Part shown: positions 22,460 through 32,428 of the stretch, one piece after another | Layout of the letters: every line of letters starts with the position of its first letter | Position numbering within the stretch: the stretch's first letter is position 1 | Source of the DNA: Linyphia triangularis | Taxonomy: Eukaryota > Arthropoda > Arachnida > Araneae > Linyphiidae | Reading direction: 5' to 3' | Assembly (NCBI GenBank): GCA_963978545.1 | Contig: OZ021732.1 | Location: 19,699,521-19,763,520 of the forward strand | DNA length: 64,000 nucleotides | Program-made: the position numbers and the translations under genes | Notes under the pieces: model-generated | What the model saw: only the letters and a program-made list of their open reading frames with translations | What the model was told of the DNA's origin: nothing | The model's database searches: none

Positions 22460-23025
22460 GGTACCTGTAAAAAAAAAATTTCAAAGAATTTTTTTTTTTT
22501 TTTTTTTCCTTTTACAGACACAAATTTATAAAACATTCAAATGCAGCTAAATTTTCATATTCGAAACACTACCAGAAAACAACTTCTCTGAGCCTGTTTA
22601 TAAACAATTTTCCAGGTTCATGTGAGAAATTAATCACCAGTAAAAAAAAAAAACTTATCCATACAATCACATATTACACCCAATCTCAAAACAATAAGAA
22701 TAACATATCGATATCAATCAGATGATTCTGAAGCTTTGTGAGGTAACAACAGAAGGATTCAAAAGAGACCCCAAGATTCGTGTAATTTTACCACCAAGCA
22801 ATTATAAATTACCTTAATTCAAATACAATTTTACCAACCTTTTTCTAAAGTAAAACATTTCTGAAAAATGCAGTTAAACACTTCACCCCATTTTCCCAAA
22901 ATCCCCACTCCAAAAGTGATATAAATACATTACAGAGACAAAATTTCACATTTACAATATTTTGGATTATTTATGCAATTTCCAGAGTATATAGTTTAGT
23001 AACACAACATAATCAACTCAGCATT

Positions 23026-26000
23026 TTACATTTTGGTAACAAAACCACAGTTATCCCTGCTTCTAAGATTATAACCATGTTTTGACGCAGGAATTTCAGA
23101 GGCACCAATTTGTTCCCTACTCGAAGTACAAGCTTGGTTTGCTTGTGGGAGAGTTCCTTGAGGCGAGACATTTAAGTTTATAATTTCATCAGTCACCTGT
23201 GCATTTTCAGGGTTTAAACCAAGCATGTTTGGAGATTCACTTAAGGAGCCACATGTATCATAACTACTTATGTTGCCAACCCCGTTCACATGTGACCCAA
23301 TACAATGCCATAAACATGGATGGTTCAAATCAATGGGCAACATTAATGGAGGATATAATATTTTACATTGTTCCTCATGTTCACCAGCCACAGAGTCAGC
23401 AATCTGGAGATCAACCTCATTGTTATCATTTTGATATGGGAATGGTTGGCGCATTTCAACTTTTATCAACCTATTCATATGCACCTTTTGAATTTTTGTG
23501 GGATCAGCAATCAACACAATTTCAAACAGAACAGGGGATGATTTCCTCATAACTCTATAGGGACCCTGGTTCTGTTTAGATAGTTTCTTTGACGTGTGTA
23601 TTTTTATTTTTGGTGTGTGTAAATATACAGTGTCCCCTACGTCTATTTTTCTATATGAGTGCTTCTCTAAGCTTTGCTCAACCTGTGTGTCAGCAGCCTT
23701 CTCCAGGTTTTTCTTAACGATTTCAAATGTAGTTTGTAACCTTGACACCAAGTTCTGGGCATATGTTGGAGTGTCATTGTATGTGCGAAATTTTGAAGAG
23801 AAAATTAGATCATAAGGCATGGCAATGTCTCTACCATAAAGTAGGAAAGCTGGAGTTTCCTGAATTGTCCTATGAAACGCTGTTCTAAATGCCATCAAGG
23901 CTAAAGGTATGTGTTCACACCAGTCATCTTGGGTTTCACTAACAAGATGACTGAGTGTATCAATCAGAGTTTTGTTTAGACGCTCCAACATGCCATTTCC
24001 ACCTGGATTATAGCTAACAGTGTGTTGTTTATCAATGCCCAAAATATTATAAACCTGTGTCATGGCCTGCGACAAAAAATTGGAGCCTCTGTCAGAATAC
24101 AGGACCTGCATTAGCCCATGTCTGGAAATAAAATCAATCAATACCCTTGCTACAGTGTTACTCTGTATATCTGAAACAGGGTAAGCTTCTGGATACCTTG
24201 TAAAATAATCGCAAATCACCAAAATCCACTTGTTTAAATGTCTAGAAGTGACAAGTGGTCCAACGGCATCAATACTGCATTTCTCAAAGGGTCGACTAGG
24301 GACGGGAATTTTCTGTAAGGGGGCCTTTGCAGGTTTGCAAAATCCCCTTCGTTGTACACATGAGTGACATGAACCCACATATTGTTTTGACATTTTATAC
24401 ATACCAATCCAAAAAAATTTTTGTTTAACTCTATGTAATGTTCTACTTATACCCGAATGTGCAACAGCATTGTTGTCATGACAATATTGCAATACCAGGT
24501 GTACCAATGATTTTGGGACAACCAGTCTTGGGCCATTGTGTCTCCCATTGTTTAAGTTTTTACAAACCAAAATATCCTTGTGTATGTAGAAGTGTGGTGA
24601 GGAAGGGGGGAACTTGAAATTAGAGTTTATTTTTTTTACAATTTCCCTACACATATCATCTTGCTTTTGTTTCGATATAATAATGGCTTCTGACATAACA
24701 CCAAAACCAAAATTTTGAGTGTCCATATTAATGTTATAAATGTGTTTGGGTGTGGTTTCACTTGTAGTGTTTAACACCTGTGCATTACAAGAATGCAAAT
24801 CTGAAACTTGGCTAATAACATTGGCCACAAAATATTTTGTGTCTCCAGCATACGTGTTTGGTTGTGTTAGCACAATTTGTCCTGGCTCAACCTGTCCAGG
24901 ATTTTTACTTCTTATCCTGACCACTTGTTGTGAGAATGGGGGAATCGTAACTTTATCAATTTGAATACCAAGATTTATGTTATGAATTTCTTCAACTTTG
25001 TGTTGCAAGTTATCCCTTTGTACCTCAGGTAATTGAAAGTTTGAGAAATTTGTGCAACTTTTCCAGGGTAAAGAAATTCCAGGACCTCTCAACAATTTAT
25101 TTGCACAGTCCAGAGTCAAATTGTTAGAACATAAGAATTGAACACCCAAAATAATGTCAAAAGAAGAAGACAAGGTAGTGTTTGAAATAACAAAATTTGT
25201 TGTGAAAACTTGATTTTGTATTTTTACCTCACATTGGATTGCTTTCTGGGTAGATAACTCAATTCCAGTTATCGTTTTAATAGAAAAGTTTGGATTTTCT
25301 AGATTTCTGTAATCGCTTAACCTATTTAAAGTATGCACAGACATCATATTAATAGCTGCACCTGAATCGAGCAGGCTGAGAATAGGAATATTGCCTAAAT
25401 GTGTCTCAATTACAGGCAAGTCTATTCGTTGAAAGTTTTGCAATGACCATATTGGAAGTGTAGGATCAGACTGGGTATTTATGGAGGACATGGATCTCTG
25501 TGTGCCTCCACCTCTGGGGTGATTGTATGTATTTTGAGCCCCTGAAAATTCCCCATGATTTGCGGTTTGACAAATTTGCCCACTAAACTGCTGTGTTTGT
25601 GCTGAGCTCCATGGCTCTTGATCCACAAAGTTAGCACTGAAATGGTTGCCTGGAAAACCATCTCTAAAAACGCGGTTTTGTTGTGGACGAGACCCTTGAA
25701 AGTTTTGATTCTGTGTTTGACCCCCGTTATTCCTATTCCAGTTTGTTTGTGGGCGAGGACCTCTTTGACTGGTCATCCAGTTCTGTCCATTAAGTTGCCT
25801 GGACTGATCAGACACTCTTTTCCTGCAATCGTTCATTCTATGACCTCTAATATTACAGTAAAAACAGGTAATGTCCCTGTTTGTACTGCGATCAATTTGT
25901 CTAATTTGCTGAGCGTTGTCCACCCTTAGCGCGAGTTCTTCAATTCGCTTTGTCAACAATTCGAATGATTTTAAATATGTATCTCTGGTAATTTCCAGCT

Positions 26001-26667
26001 CTTTGACAAAATGAGCATTTGCAGAATCCTGTATTTGTGTATGAGTTGAGACTGTGTTGACAGTTGAGTGGAGGGATTCCAGAGACAATTCCACTCTCTG
26101 AGCCAATTGAACCGCCTCTACAAAAGAGGGAGGGTTTTGAATCTGTACCTGCGACTTAATATAAGGTTTCAAACCCATGATAAATTGAGACAGTTTTAAT
26201 TGTGTCCTGAATTCTGCAGGTGCATTAGTTTTGTTTGCAAGACCCTCCAATCTAACTGAAAAATCCCTGCAGGATTCATTTTGACCTTGCGCAGCTGAAG
26301 TTAAATTAGCAATGCTTGTAGACACTGTGTCAGTGTGTGAAAAGTGTTGTACTATAATGGTTTTTAGCTCAGTGTATGTTATGATTTTACCATTTAGGGT
26401 ATTCTTTACAAGATCCCTAGCCTGTCCTTCAATTTTGAGTTTTGTAATTACCAGCATTTGTGGGTGAGACCAATTTGACAACTGACCCATGGCCTCAAGA
26501 CTTTCGAAAAAAGTAGTACAATTATTTCCATTTAGAGAAGGCAAACTTGCGAGAAAAAAGGGATTTGCTAGGTTTTGTGGATTAAAATCCATATTTACCC
26601 CTATAGGTGGTTCTCCCAGCTCGTCATCCATTTTTACTACTGACTCTGTGTTAGGGAACGCAATCAC
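23026..26667 (-). CDS. Gag-protease-integrase polyprotein without reverse transcriptase, copy 1
   Basis: 1213 residues in one uninterrupted frame. Residues 30-250 are Gag-like (capsid-type helical region with a coiled-coil-like stretch at 215-250). A CCHC knuckle CFYCNIRGHRMNDC (C268, C271, H276, C281) is followed by a Gln/Asn/Gly-rich stretch (290-400). The aspartic protease has LLDSGA (D434) and IILG (505-508). A pre-RT-like linker (575-625) leads straight into integrase at about 660: zinc finger H730, H737, C767, C770; catalytic D800, D859 and E895 with exactly 35 residues between the last two; GPY/F motif at 1035-1037. The C-terminal tail (1075-1213) ends with YNLRSR. There is no YxDD-type RT motif and no RNase H, and the ~450-500 residues normally found there are missing. 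Residue 750 is Lys here and Asn in the other copies (base 24418). A second in-frame Met at residue 13 could be the true start. Confidence 0.93.
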   Translation of the reverse strand: MIAFPNTESVVKMDDELGEPPIGVNMDFNPQNLANPFFLASLPSLNGNNCTTFFESLEAMGQLSNWSHPQMLVITKLKIEGQARDLVKNTLNGKIITYTELKTIIVQHFSHTDTVSTSIANLTSAAQGQNESCRDFSVRLEGLANKTNAPAEFRTQLKLSQFIMGLKPYIKSQVQIQNPPSFVEAVQLAQRVELSLESLHSTVNTVSTHTQIQDSANAHFVKELEITRDTYLKSFELLTKRIEELALRVDNAQQIRQIDRSTNRDITCFYCNIRGHRMNDCRKRVSDQSRQLNGQNWMTSQRGPRPQTNWNRNNGGQTQNQNFQGSRPQQNRVFRDGFPGNHFSANFVDQEPWSSAQTQQFSGQICQTANHGEFSGAQNTYNHPRGGGTQRSMSSINTQSDPTLPIWSLQNFQRIDLPVIETHLGNIPILSLLDSGAAINMMSVHTLNRLSDYRNLENPNFSIKTITGIELSTQKAIQCEVKIQNQVFTTNFVISNTTLSSSFDIILGVQFLCSNNLTLDCANKLLRGPGISLPWKSCTNFSNFQLPEVQRDNLQHKVEEIHNINLGIQIDKVTIPPFSQQVVRIRSKNPGQVEPGQIVLTQPNTYAGDTKYFVANVISQVSDLHSCNAQVLNTTSETTPKHIYNINMDTQNFGFGVMSEAIIISKQKQDDMCREIVKKINSNFKFPPSSPHFYIHKDILVCKNLNNGRHNGPRLVVPKSLVHLVLQYCHDNNAVAHSGISRTLHRVKQKFFWIGMYKMSKQYVGSCHSCVQRRGFCKPAKAPLQKIPVPSRPFEKCSIDAVGPLVTSRHLNKWILVICDYFTRYPEAYPVSDIQSNTVARVLIDFISRHGLMQVLYSDRGSNFLSQAMTQVYNILGIDKQHTVSYNPGGNGMLERLNKTLIDTLSHLVSETQDDWCEHIPLALMAFRTAFHRTIQETPAFLLYGRDIAMPYDLIFSSKFRTYNDTPTYAQNLVSRLQTTFEIVKKNLEKAADTQVEQSLEKHSYRKIDVGDTVYLHTPKIKIHTSKKLSKQNQGPYRVMRKSSPVLFEIVLIADPTKIQKVHMNRLIKVEMRQPFPYQNDNNEVDLQIADSVAGEHEEQCKILYPPLMLPIDLNHPCLWHCIGSHVNGVGNISSYDTCGSLSESPNMLGLNPENAQVTDEIINLNVSPQGTLPQANQACTSSREQIGASEIPASKHGYNLRSRDNCGFVTKM

Positions 26668-26793
26668 CCGAATATATATGCGTGGTTACACAACATGGAC
26701 TAAGTCACTAAAATATTGTACATTCAATCCCACAAATAACACATCATCAACAACCCACCATTACACCAAGTTTTTTAAATTAGATGCAGCAAA

Positions 26794-26806
26794 GGTCACG
26801 GCACCA
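26794..26806 (-). other. primer-binding site for tRNA-His, copy 1
   Basis: TGGTGCCGTGACC begins 7 nt downstream of the 5' LTR end. Its first 12 bases complement the conserved metazoan tRNA-His 3' end (GTCACGGCA plus CCA). The tRNA identity comes from memory of the tRNA sequence. Confidence 0.75.
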
Positions 26807-26813
26807 ATATTTA

Positions 26814-28064
26814 TGTGGTGAAATTCACCTGAGAGCTTTCAAACAAAAATAATCTAAAGGTTAAAGGCCTGTGTTAAACATTAATTCATAACCCAAAATT
26901 CAGCTACATCCCTACTGTGGTATAATGGATGCAGTCAGATGTGTTAATGATGTGTCACATGTGTTAAAGAAGACAAGCATGTAGATTTGCTGAGTAAAGG
27001 AATTTAATTAAAATTAACAACAACAAATATTCAAGTCTAGCAAAACGTCTAAACACTCAAATTAACCTAGTAATGGCTTAGCAAGGTTATCTATATATAT
27101 ATAACCTGCACGCAGAGCACACAACAAAATTTTATACAGAGCGGGGAAATGGCAATGGCATAGGATCTTAACTAAATGCTTGATAAATAGTAATTATTCA
27201 GAGAAGTAAGAACATTTTGTATTAGTTAATTTTAGAAATGCTTATCTGTGAGAGTCTCAGATTCCAGGCGCGTTTGACCGGCACATGAAGATTCAGGCTC
27301 CTGGATCAGGTAAAGTCCTAGCGTCGGGAGAAGTTGCAGGCTCCAGGGTCAGGAATTAACACGGCTTCCGATGAAGGTCCCGGCGACAGGTAGTCACAGC
27401 TTCCGATGAAGGTACCGGCTCCGGCGTCAGGAATTAACGCAGCTTCCGATGAAGGTCCCGGCGACAGGTAGTCACAGCTTCCGATGAAGGTACCGGCTCC
27501 GGCGTCAGGAATTAACGCAGCTTCCGATGAAGGTACCGGCTCCGCATAATGCAACGATGTCTCAGGCGTTGGCGGGGATTACTTTAGTAGTCTTGCACGA
27601 TCTCGAGTTTTCAAAGTCTTCCAACCATCCTAGCCGCCACACGGTTCGTTCATCTCTTCTCTCCAAGCTCTCAAAAACCTCTCTCTCGCTGCTACCCCGT
27701 TTCTCTTTCTTTTTTCCACTCCTTTGGCCCCCGTAGATTCTTATTTTTTTCTACCGCCATCTCGCTTTTTCTCCCTTCACTTCCTTTTCACACAAACAAA
27801 AATCGCGGCACTCACCGCTCGCCACCAGAAAGACGTTTTCTCCCTCAGGTAGCTGACGTAGCAGTTCTCCAATCCCCGTTAGAGTTTAAGCAAGTCAAAT
27901 CCGCAATTGGAAAGGCAATCCGACTACCCACAGATTCGCCAGAAAGGAAATATATTAGTGGAGAGCAAAAGTCAAGATGATCAAAGTACCAAAAATTTTA
28001 GAGGAAGGAAAAGTACACTTAAATCAAAAACATACATATAAAATTAAATATTAGCATTACAACA
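26814..28064 (-). repeat. LTR 2, shared between copies 1 and 2
   Basis: 1251 bp. It serves as 5' LTR of copy 1 and 3' LTR of copy 2. It has a private A at 27759 (G in the others), which lies in a CpG. The 78-bp minisatellite is complete. Confidence 0.93.
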
Positions 28065-28074
28065 TATCCTTCCT
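28065..28074 (-). other. polypurine tract, copy 2
   Basis: AGGAAGGATA abuts LTR 2, identical to copy 1. Confidence 0.65.
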
Positions 28075-28640
28075 GGTACCTGTAAAAAAAAAATTTCAAA
28101 GAATTTTTTTTTTTTTTTTTTTCCTTTTACAGACACAAATTTATAAAACATTCAAATGCAGCTAAATTTTCATATTCGAAACACTACCAGAAAACAACTT
28201 CTCTGAGCCTGTTTATAAACAATTTTCCAGGTTCATGTGAGAAATTAATCACCAGTAAAAAAAAAAAACTTATCCATACAATCACATATTACACCCAATC
28301 TCAAAACAATAAGAATAACATATCGATATCAATCAGATGATTCTGAAGCTTTGTGAGGTAACAACAGAAGGATTCAAAAGAGACCCCAAGATTCGTGTAA
28401 TTTTACCACCAAGCAATTATAAATTACCTTAATTCAAATACAATTTTACCAACCTTTTTCTAAAGTAAAACATTTCTGAAAAATGCAGTTAAACACTTCA
28501 CCCCATTTTCCCAAAATCCCCACTCCAAAAGTGATATAAATACATTACAGAGACAAAATTTCACATTTACAATATTTTGGATTATTTATGCAATTTCCAG
28601 AGTATATAGTTTAGTAACACAACATAATCAACTCAGCATT

Positions 28641-31600
28641 TTACATTTTGGTAACAAAACCACAGTTATCCCTGCTTCTAAGATTATAACCATGTTTTGA
28701 CGCAGGAATTTCAGAGGCACCAATTTGTTCCCTACTCGAAGTACAAGCTTGGTTTGCTTGTGGGAGAGTTCCTTGAGGCGAGACATTTAAGTTTATAATT
28801 TCATCAGTCACCTGTGCATTTTCAGGGTTTAAACCAAGCATGTTTGGAGATTCACTTAAGGAGCCACATGTATCATAACTACTTATGTTGCCAACCCCGT
28901 TCACATGTGACCCAATACAATGCCATAAACATGGATGGTTCAAATCAATGGGCAACATTAATGGAGGATATAATATTTTACATTGTTCCTCATGTTCACC
29001 AGCCACAGAGTCAGCAATCTGGAGATCAACCTCATTGTTATCATTTTGATATGGGAATGGTTGGCGCATTTCAACTTTTATCAACCTATTCATATGCACC
29101 TTTTGAATTTTTGTGGGATCAGCAATCAACACAATTTCAAACAGAACAGGGGATGATTTCCTCATAACTCTATAGGGACCCTGGTTCTGTTTAGATAGTT
29201 TCTTTGACGTGTGTATTTTTATTTTTGGTGTGTGTAAATATACAGTGTCCCCTACGTCTATTTTTCTATATGAGTGCTTCTCTAAGCTTTGCTCAACCTG
29301 TGTGTCAGCAGCCTTCTCCAGGTTTTTCTTAACGATTTCAAATGTAGTTTGTAACCTTGACACCAAGTTCTGGGCATATGTTGGAGTGTCATTGTATGTG
29401 CGAAATTTTGAAGAGAAAATTAGATCATAAGGCATGGCAATGTCTCTACCATAAAGTAGGAAAGCTGGAGTTTCCTGAATTGTCCTATGAAACGCTGTTC
29501 TAAATGCCATCAAGGCTAAAGGTATGTGTTCACACCAGTCATCTTGGGTTTCACTAACAAGATGACTGAGTGTATCAATCAGAGTTTTGTTTAGACGCTC
29601 CAACATGCCATTTCCACCTGGATTATAGCTAACAGTGTGTTGTTTATCAATGCCCAAAATATTATAAACCTGTGTCATGGCCTGCGACAAAAAATTGGAG
29701 CCTCTGTCAGAATACAGGACCTGCATTAGCCCATGTCTGGAAATAAAATCAATCAATACCCTTGCTACAGTGTTACTCTGTATATCTGAAACAGGGTAAG
29801 CTTCTGGATACCTTGTAAAATAATCGCAAATCACCAAAATCCACTTGTTTAAATGTCTAGAAGTGACAAGTGGTCCAACGGCATCAATACTGCATTTCTC
29901 AAAGGGTCGACTAGGGACGGGAATTTTCTGTAAGGGGGCCTTTGCAGGTTTGCAAAATCCCCTTCGTTGTACACATGAGTGACATGAACCCACATATTGT
30001 TTTGACATTTTATACATACCAATCCAAAAAAAATTTTGTTTAACTCTATGTAATGTTCTACTTATACCCGAATGTGCAACAGCATTGTTGTCATGACAAT
30101 ATTGCAATACCAGGTGTACCAATGATTTTGGGACAACCAGTCTTGGGCCATTGTGTCTCCCATTGTTTAAGTTTTTACAAACCAAAATATCCTTGTGTAT
30201 GTAGAAGTGTGGTGAGGAAGGGGGGAACTTGAAATTAGAGTTTATTTTTTTTACAATTTCCCTACACATATCATCTTGCTTTTGTTTCGATATAATAATG
30301 GCTTCTGACATAACACCAAAACCAAAATTTTGAGTGTCCATATTAATGTTATAAATGTGTTTGGGTGTGGTTTCACTTGTAGTGTTTAACACCTGTGCAT
30401 TACAAGAATGCAAATCTGAAACTTGGCTAATAACATTGGCCACAAAATATTTTGTGTCTCCAGCATACGTGTTTGGTTGTGTTAGCACAATTTGTCCTGG
30501 CTCAACCTGTCCAGGATTTTTACTTCTTATCCTGACCACTTGTTGTGAGAATGGGGGAATCGTAACTTTATCAATTTGAATACCAAGATTTATGTTATGA
30601 ATTTCTTCAACTTTGTGTTGCAAGTTATCCCTTTGTACCTCAGGTAATTGAAAGTTTGAGAAATTTGTGCAACTTTTCCAGGGTAAAGAAATTCCAGGAC
30701 CTCTCAACAATTTATTTGCACAGTCCAGAGTCAAATTGTTAGAACATAAGAATTGAACACCCAAAATAATGTCAAAAGAAGAAGACAAGGTAGTGTTTGA
30801 AATAACAAAATTTGTTGTGAAAACTTGATTTTGTATTTTTACCTCACATTGGATTGCTTTCTGGGTAGATAACTCAATTCCAGTTATCGTTTTAATAGAA
30901 AAGTTTGGATTTTCTAGATTTCTGTAATCGCTTAACCTATTTAAAGTATGCACAGACATCATATTAATAGCTGCACCTGAATCGAGCAGGCTGAGAATAG
31001 GAATATTGCCTAAATGTGTCTCAATTACAGGCAAGTCTATTCGTTGAAAGTTTTGCAATGACCATATTGGAAGTGTAGGATCAGACTGGGTATTTATGGA
31101 GGACATGGATCTCTGTGTGCCTCCACCTCTGGGGTGATTGTATGTATTTTGAGCCCCTGAAAATTCCCCATGATTTGCGGTTTGACAAATTTGCCCACTA
31201 AACTGCTGTGTTTGTGCTGAGCTCCATGGCTCTTGATCCACAAAGTTAGCACTGAAATGGTTGCCTGGAAAACCATCTCTAAAAACGCGGTTTTGTTGTG
31301 GACGAGACCCTTGAAAGTTTTGATTCTGTGTTTGACCCCCGTTATTCCTATTCCAGTTTGTTTGTGGGCGAGGACCTCTTTGACTGGTCATCCAGTTCTG
31401 TCCATTAAGTTGCCTGGACTGATCAGACACTCTTTTCCTGCAATCGTTCATTCTATGACCTCTAATATTACAGTAAAAACAGGTAATGTCCCTGTTTGTA
31501 CTGCGATCAATTTGTCTAATTTGCTGAGCGTTGTCCACCCTTAGCGCGAGTTCTTCAATTCGCTTTGTCAACAATTCGAATGATTTTAAATATGTATCTC

Positions 31601-32282
31601 TGGTAATTTCCAGCTCTTTGACAAAATGAGCATTTGCAGAATCCTGTATTTGTGTATGAGTTGAGACTGTGTTGACAGTTGAGTGGAGGGATTCCAGAGA
31701 CAATTCCACTCTCTGAGCCAATTGAACCGCCTCTACAAAAGAGGGAGGGTTTTGAATCTGTACCTGCGACTTAATATAAGGTTTCAAACCCATGATAAAT
31801 TGAGACAGTTTTAATTGTGTCCTGAATTCTGCAGGTGCATTAGTTTTGTTTGCAAGACCCTCCAATCTAACTGAAAAATCCCTGCAGGATTCATTTTGAC
31901 CTTGCGCAGCTGAAGTTAAATTAGCAATGCTTGTAGACACTGTGTCAGTGTGTGAAAAGTGTTGTACTATAATGGTTTTTAGCTCAGTGTATGTTATGAT
32001 TTTACCATTTAGGGTATTCTTTACAAGATCCCTAGCCTGTCCTTCAATTTTGAGTTTTGTAATTACCAGCATTTGTGGGTGAGACCAATTTGACAACTGA
32101 CCCATGGCCTCAAGACTTTCGAAAAAAGTAGTACAATTATTTCCATTTAGAGAAGGCAAACTTGCGAGAAAAAAGGGATTTGCTAGGTTTTGTGGATTAA
32201 AATCCATATTTACCCCTATAGGTGGTTCTCCCAGCTCGTCATCCATTTTTACTACTGACTCTGTGTTAGGGAACGCAATCAC
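28641..32282 (-). CDS. Gag-protease-integrase polyprotein without reverse transcriptase, copy 2
   Basis: Same 1213-residue protein as copy 1 except Asn at residue 750, just after the first half of the integrase zinc finger (HRVKQN). All zinc, protease and D-D-35-E residues are retained. Because LTR 2 and LTR 3 flank it, the copy is transcriptionally complete in itself, provided reverse transcription is supplied in trans. Confidence 0.93.
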   Translation of the reverse strand: MIAFPNTESVVKMDDELGEPPIGVNMDFNPQNLANPFFLASLPSLNGNNCTTFFESLEAMGQLSNWSHPQMLVITKLKIEGQARDLVKNTLNGKIITYTELKTIIVQHFSHTDTVSTSIANLTSAAQGQNESCRDFSVRLEGLANKTNAPAEFRTQLKLSQFIMGLKPYIKSQVQIQNPPSFVEAVQLAQRVELSLESLHSTVNTVSTHTQIQDSANAHFVKELEITRDTYLKSFELLTKRIEELALRVDNAQQIRQIDRSTNRDITCFYCNIRGHRMNDCRKRVSDQSRQLNGQNWMTSQRGPRPQTNWNRNNGGQTQNQNFQGSRPQQNRVFRDGFPGNHFSANFVDQEPWSSAQTQQFSGQICQTANHGEFSGAQNTYNHPRGGGTQRSMSSINTQSDPTLPIWSLQNFQRIDLPVIETHLGNIPILSLLDSGAAINMMSVHTLNRLSDYRNLENPNFSIKTITGIELSTQKAIQCEVKIQNQVFTTNFVISNTTLSSSFDIILGVQFLCSNNLTLDCANKLLRGPGISLPWKSCTNFSNFQLPEVQRDNLQHKVEEIHNINLGIQIDKVTIPPFSQQVVRIRSKNPGQVEPGQIVLTQPNTYAGDTKYFVANVISQVSDLHSCNAQVLNTTSETTPKHIYNINMDTQNFGFGVMSEAIIISKQKQDDMCREIVKKINSNFKFPPSSPHFYIHKDILVCKNLNNGRHNGPRLVVPKSLVHLVLQYCHDNNAVAHSGISRTLHRVKQNFFWIGMYKMSKQYVGSCHSCVQRRGFCKPAKAPLQKIPVPSRPFEKCSIDAVGPLVTSRHLNKWILVICDYFTRYPEAYPVSDIQSNTVARVLIDFISRHGLMQVLYSDRGSNFLSQAMTQVYNILGIDKQHTVSYNPGGNGMLERLNKTLIDTLSHLVSETQDDWCEHIPLALMAFRTAFHRTIQETPAFLLYGRDIAMPYDLIFSSKFRTYNDTPTYAQNLVSRLQTTFEIVKKNLEKAADTQVEQSLEKHSYRKIDVGDTVYLHTPKIKIHTSKKLSKQNQGPYRVMRKSSPVLFEIVLIADPTKIQKVHMNRLIKVEMRQPFPYQNDNNEVDLQIADSVAGEHEEQCKILYPPLMLPIDLNHPCLWHCIGSHVNGVGNISSYDTCGSLSESPNMLGLNPENAQVTDEIINLNVSPQGTLPQANQACTSSREQIGASEIPASKHGYNLRSRDNCGFVTKM

Positions 32283-32408
32283 CCGAATATATATGCGTGG
32301 TTACACAACATGGACTAAGTCACTAAAATATTGTACATTCAATCCCACAAATAACACATCATCAACAACCCACCATTACACCAAGTTTTTTAAATTAGAT
32401 GCAGCAAA

Positions 32409-32421
32409 GGTCACGGCACCA
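32409..32421 (-). other. primer-binding site for tRNA-His, copy 2
   Basis: TGGTGCCGTGACC, 7 nt from the LTR 3 edge, identical to copy 1. Confidence 0.75.
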
Positions 32422-32428
32422 ATATTTA

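Noticed and set aside
23199..23552. Plus-strand open frames inside the retroelement units (also near 25618 and 26489 and their repeats)
   Set aside because: They are antisense shadows of the 1213-codon ORF and lack domains.
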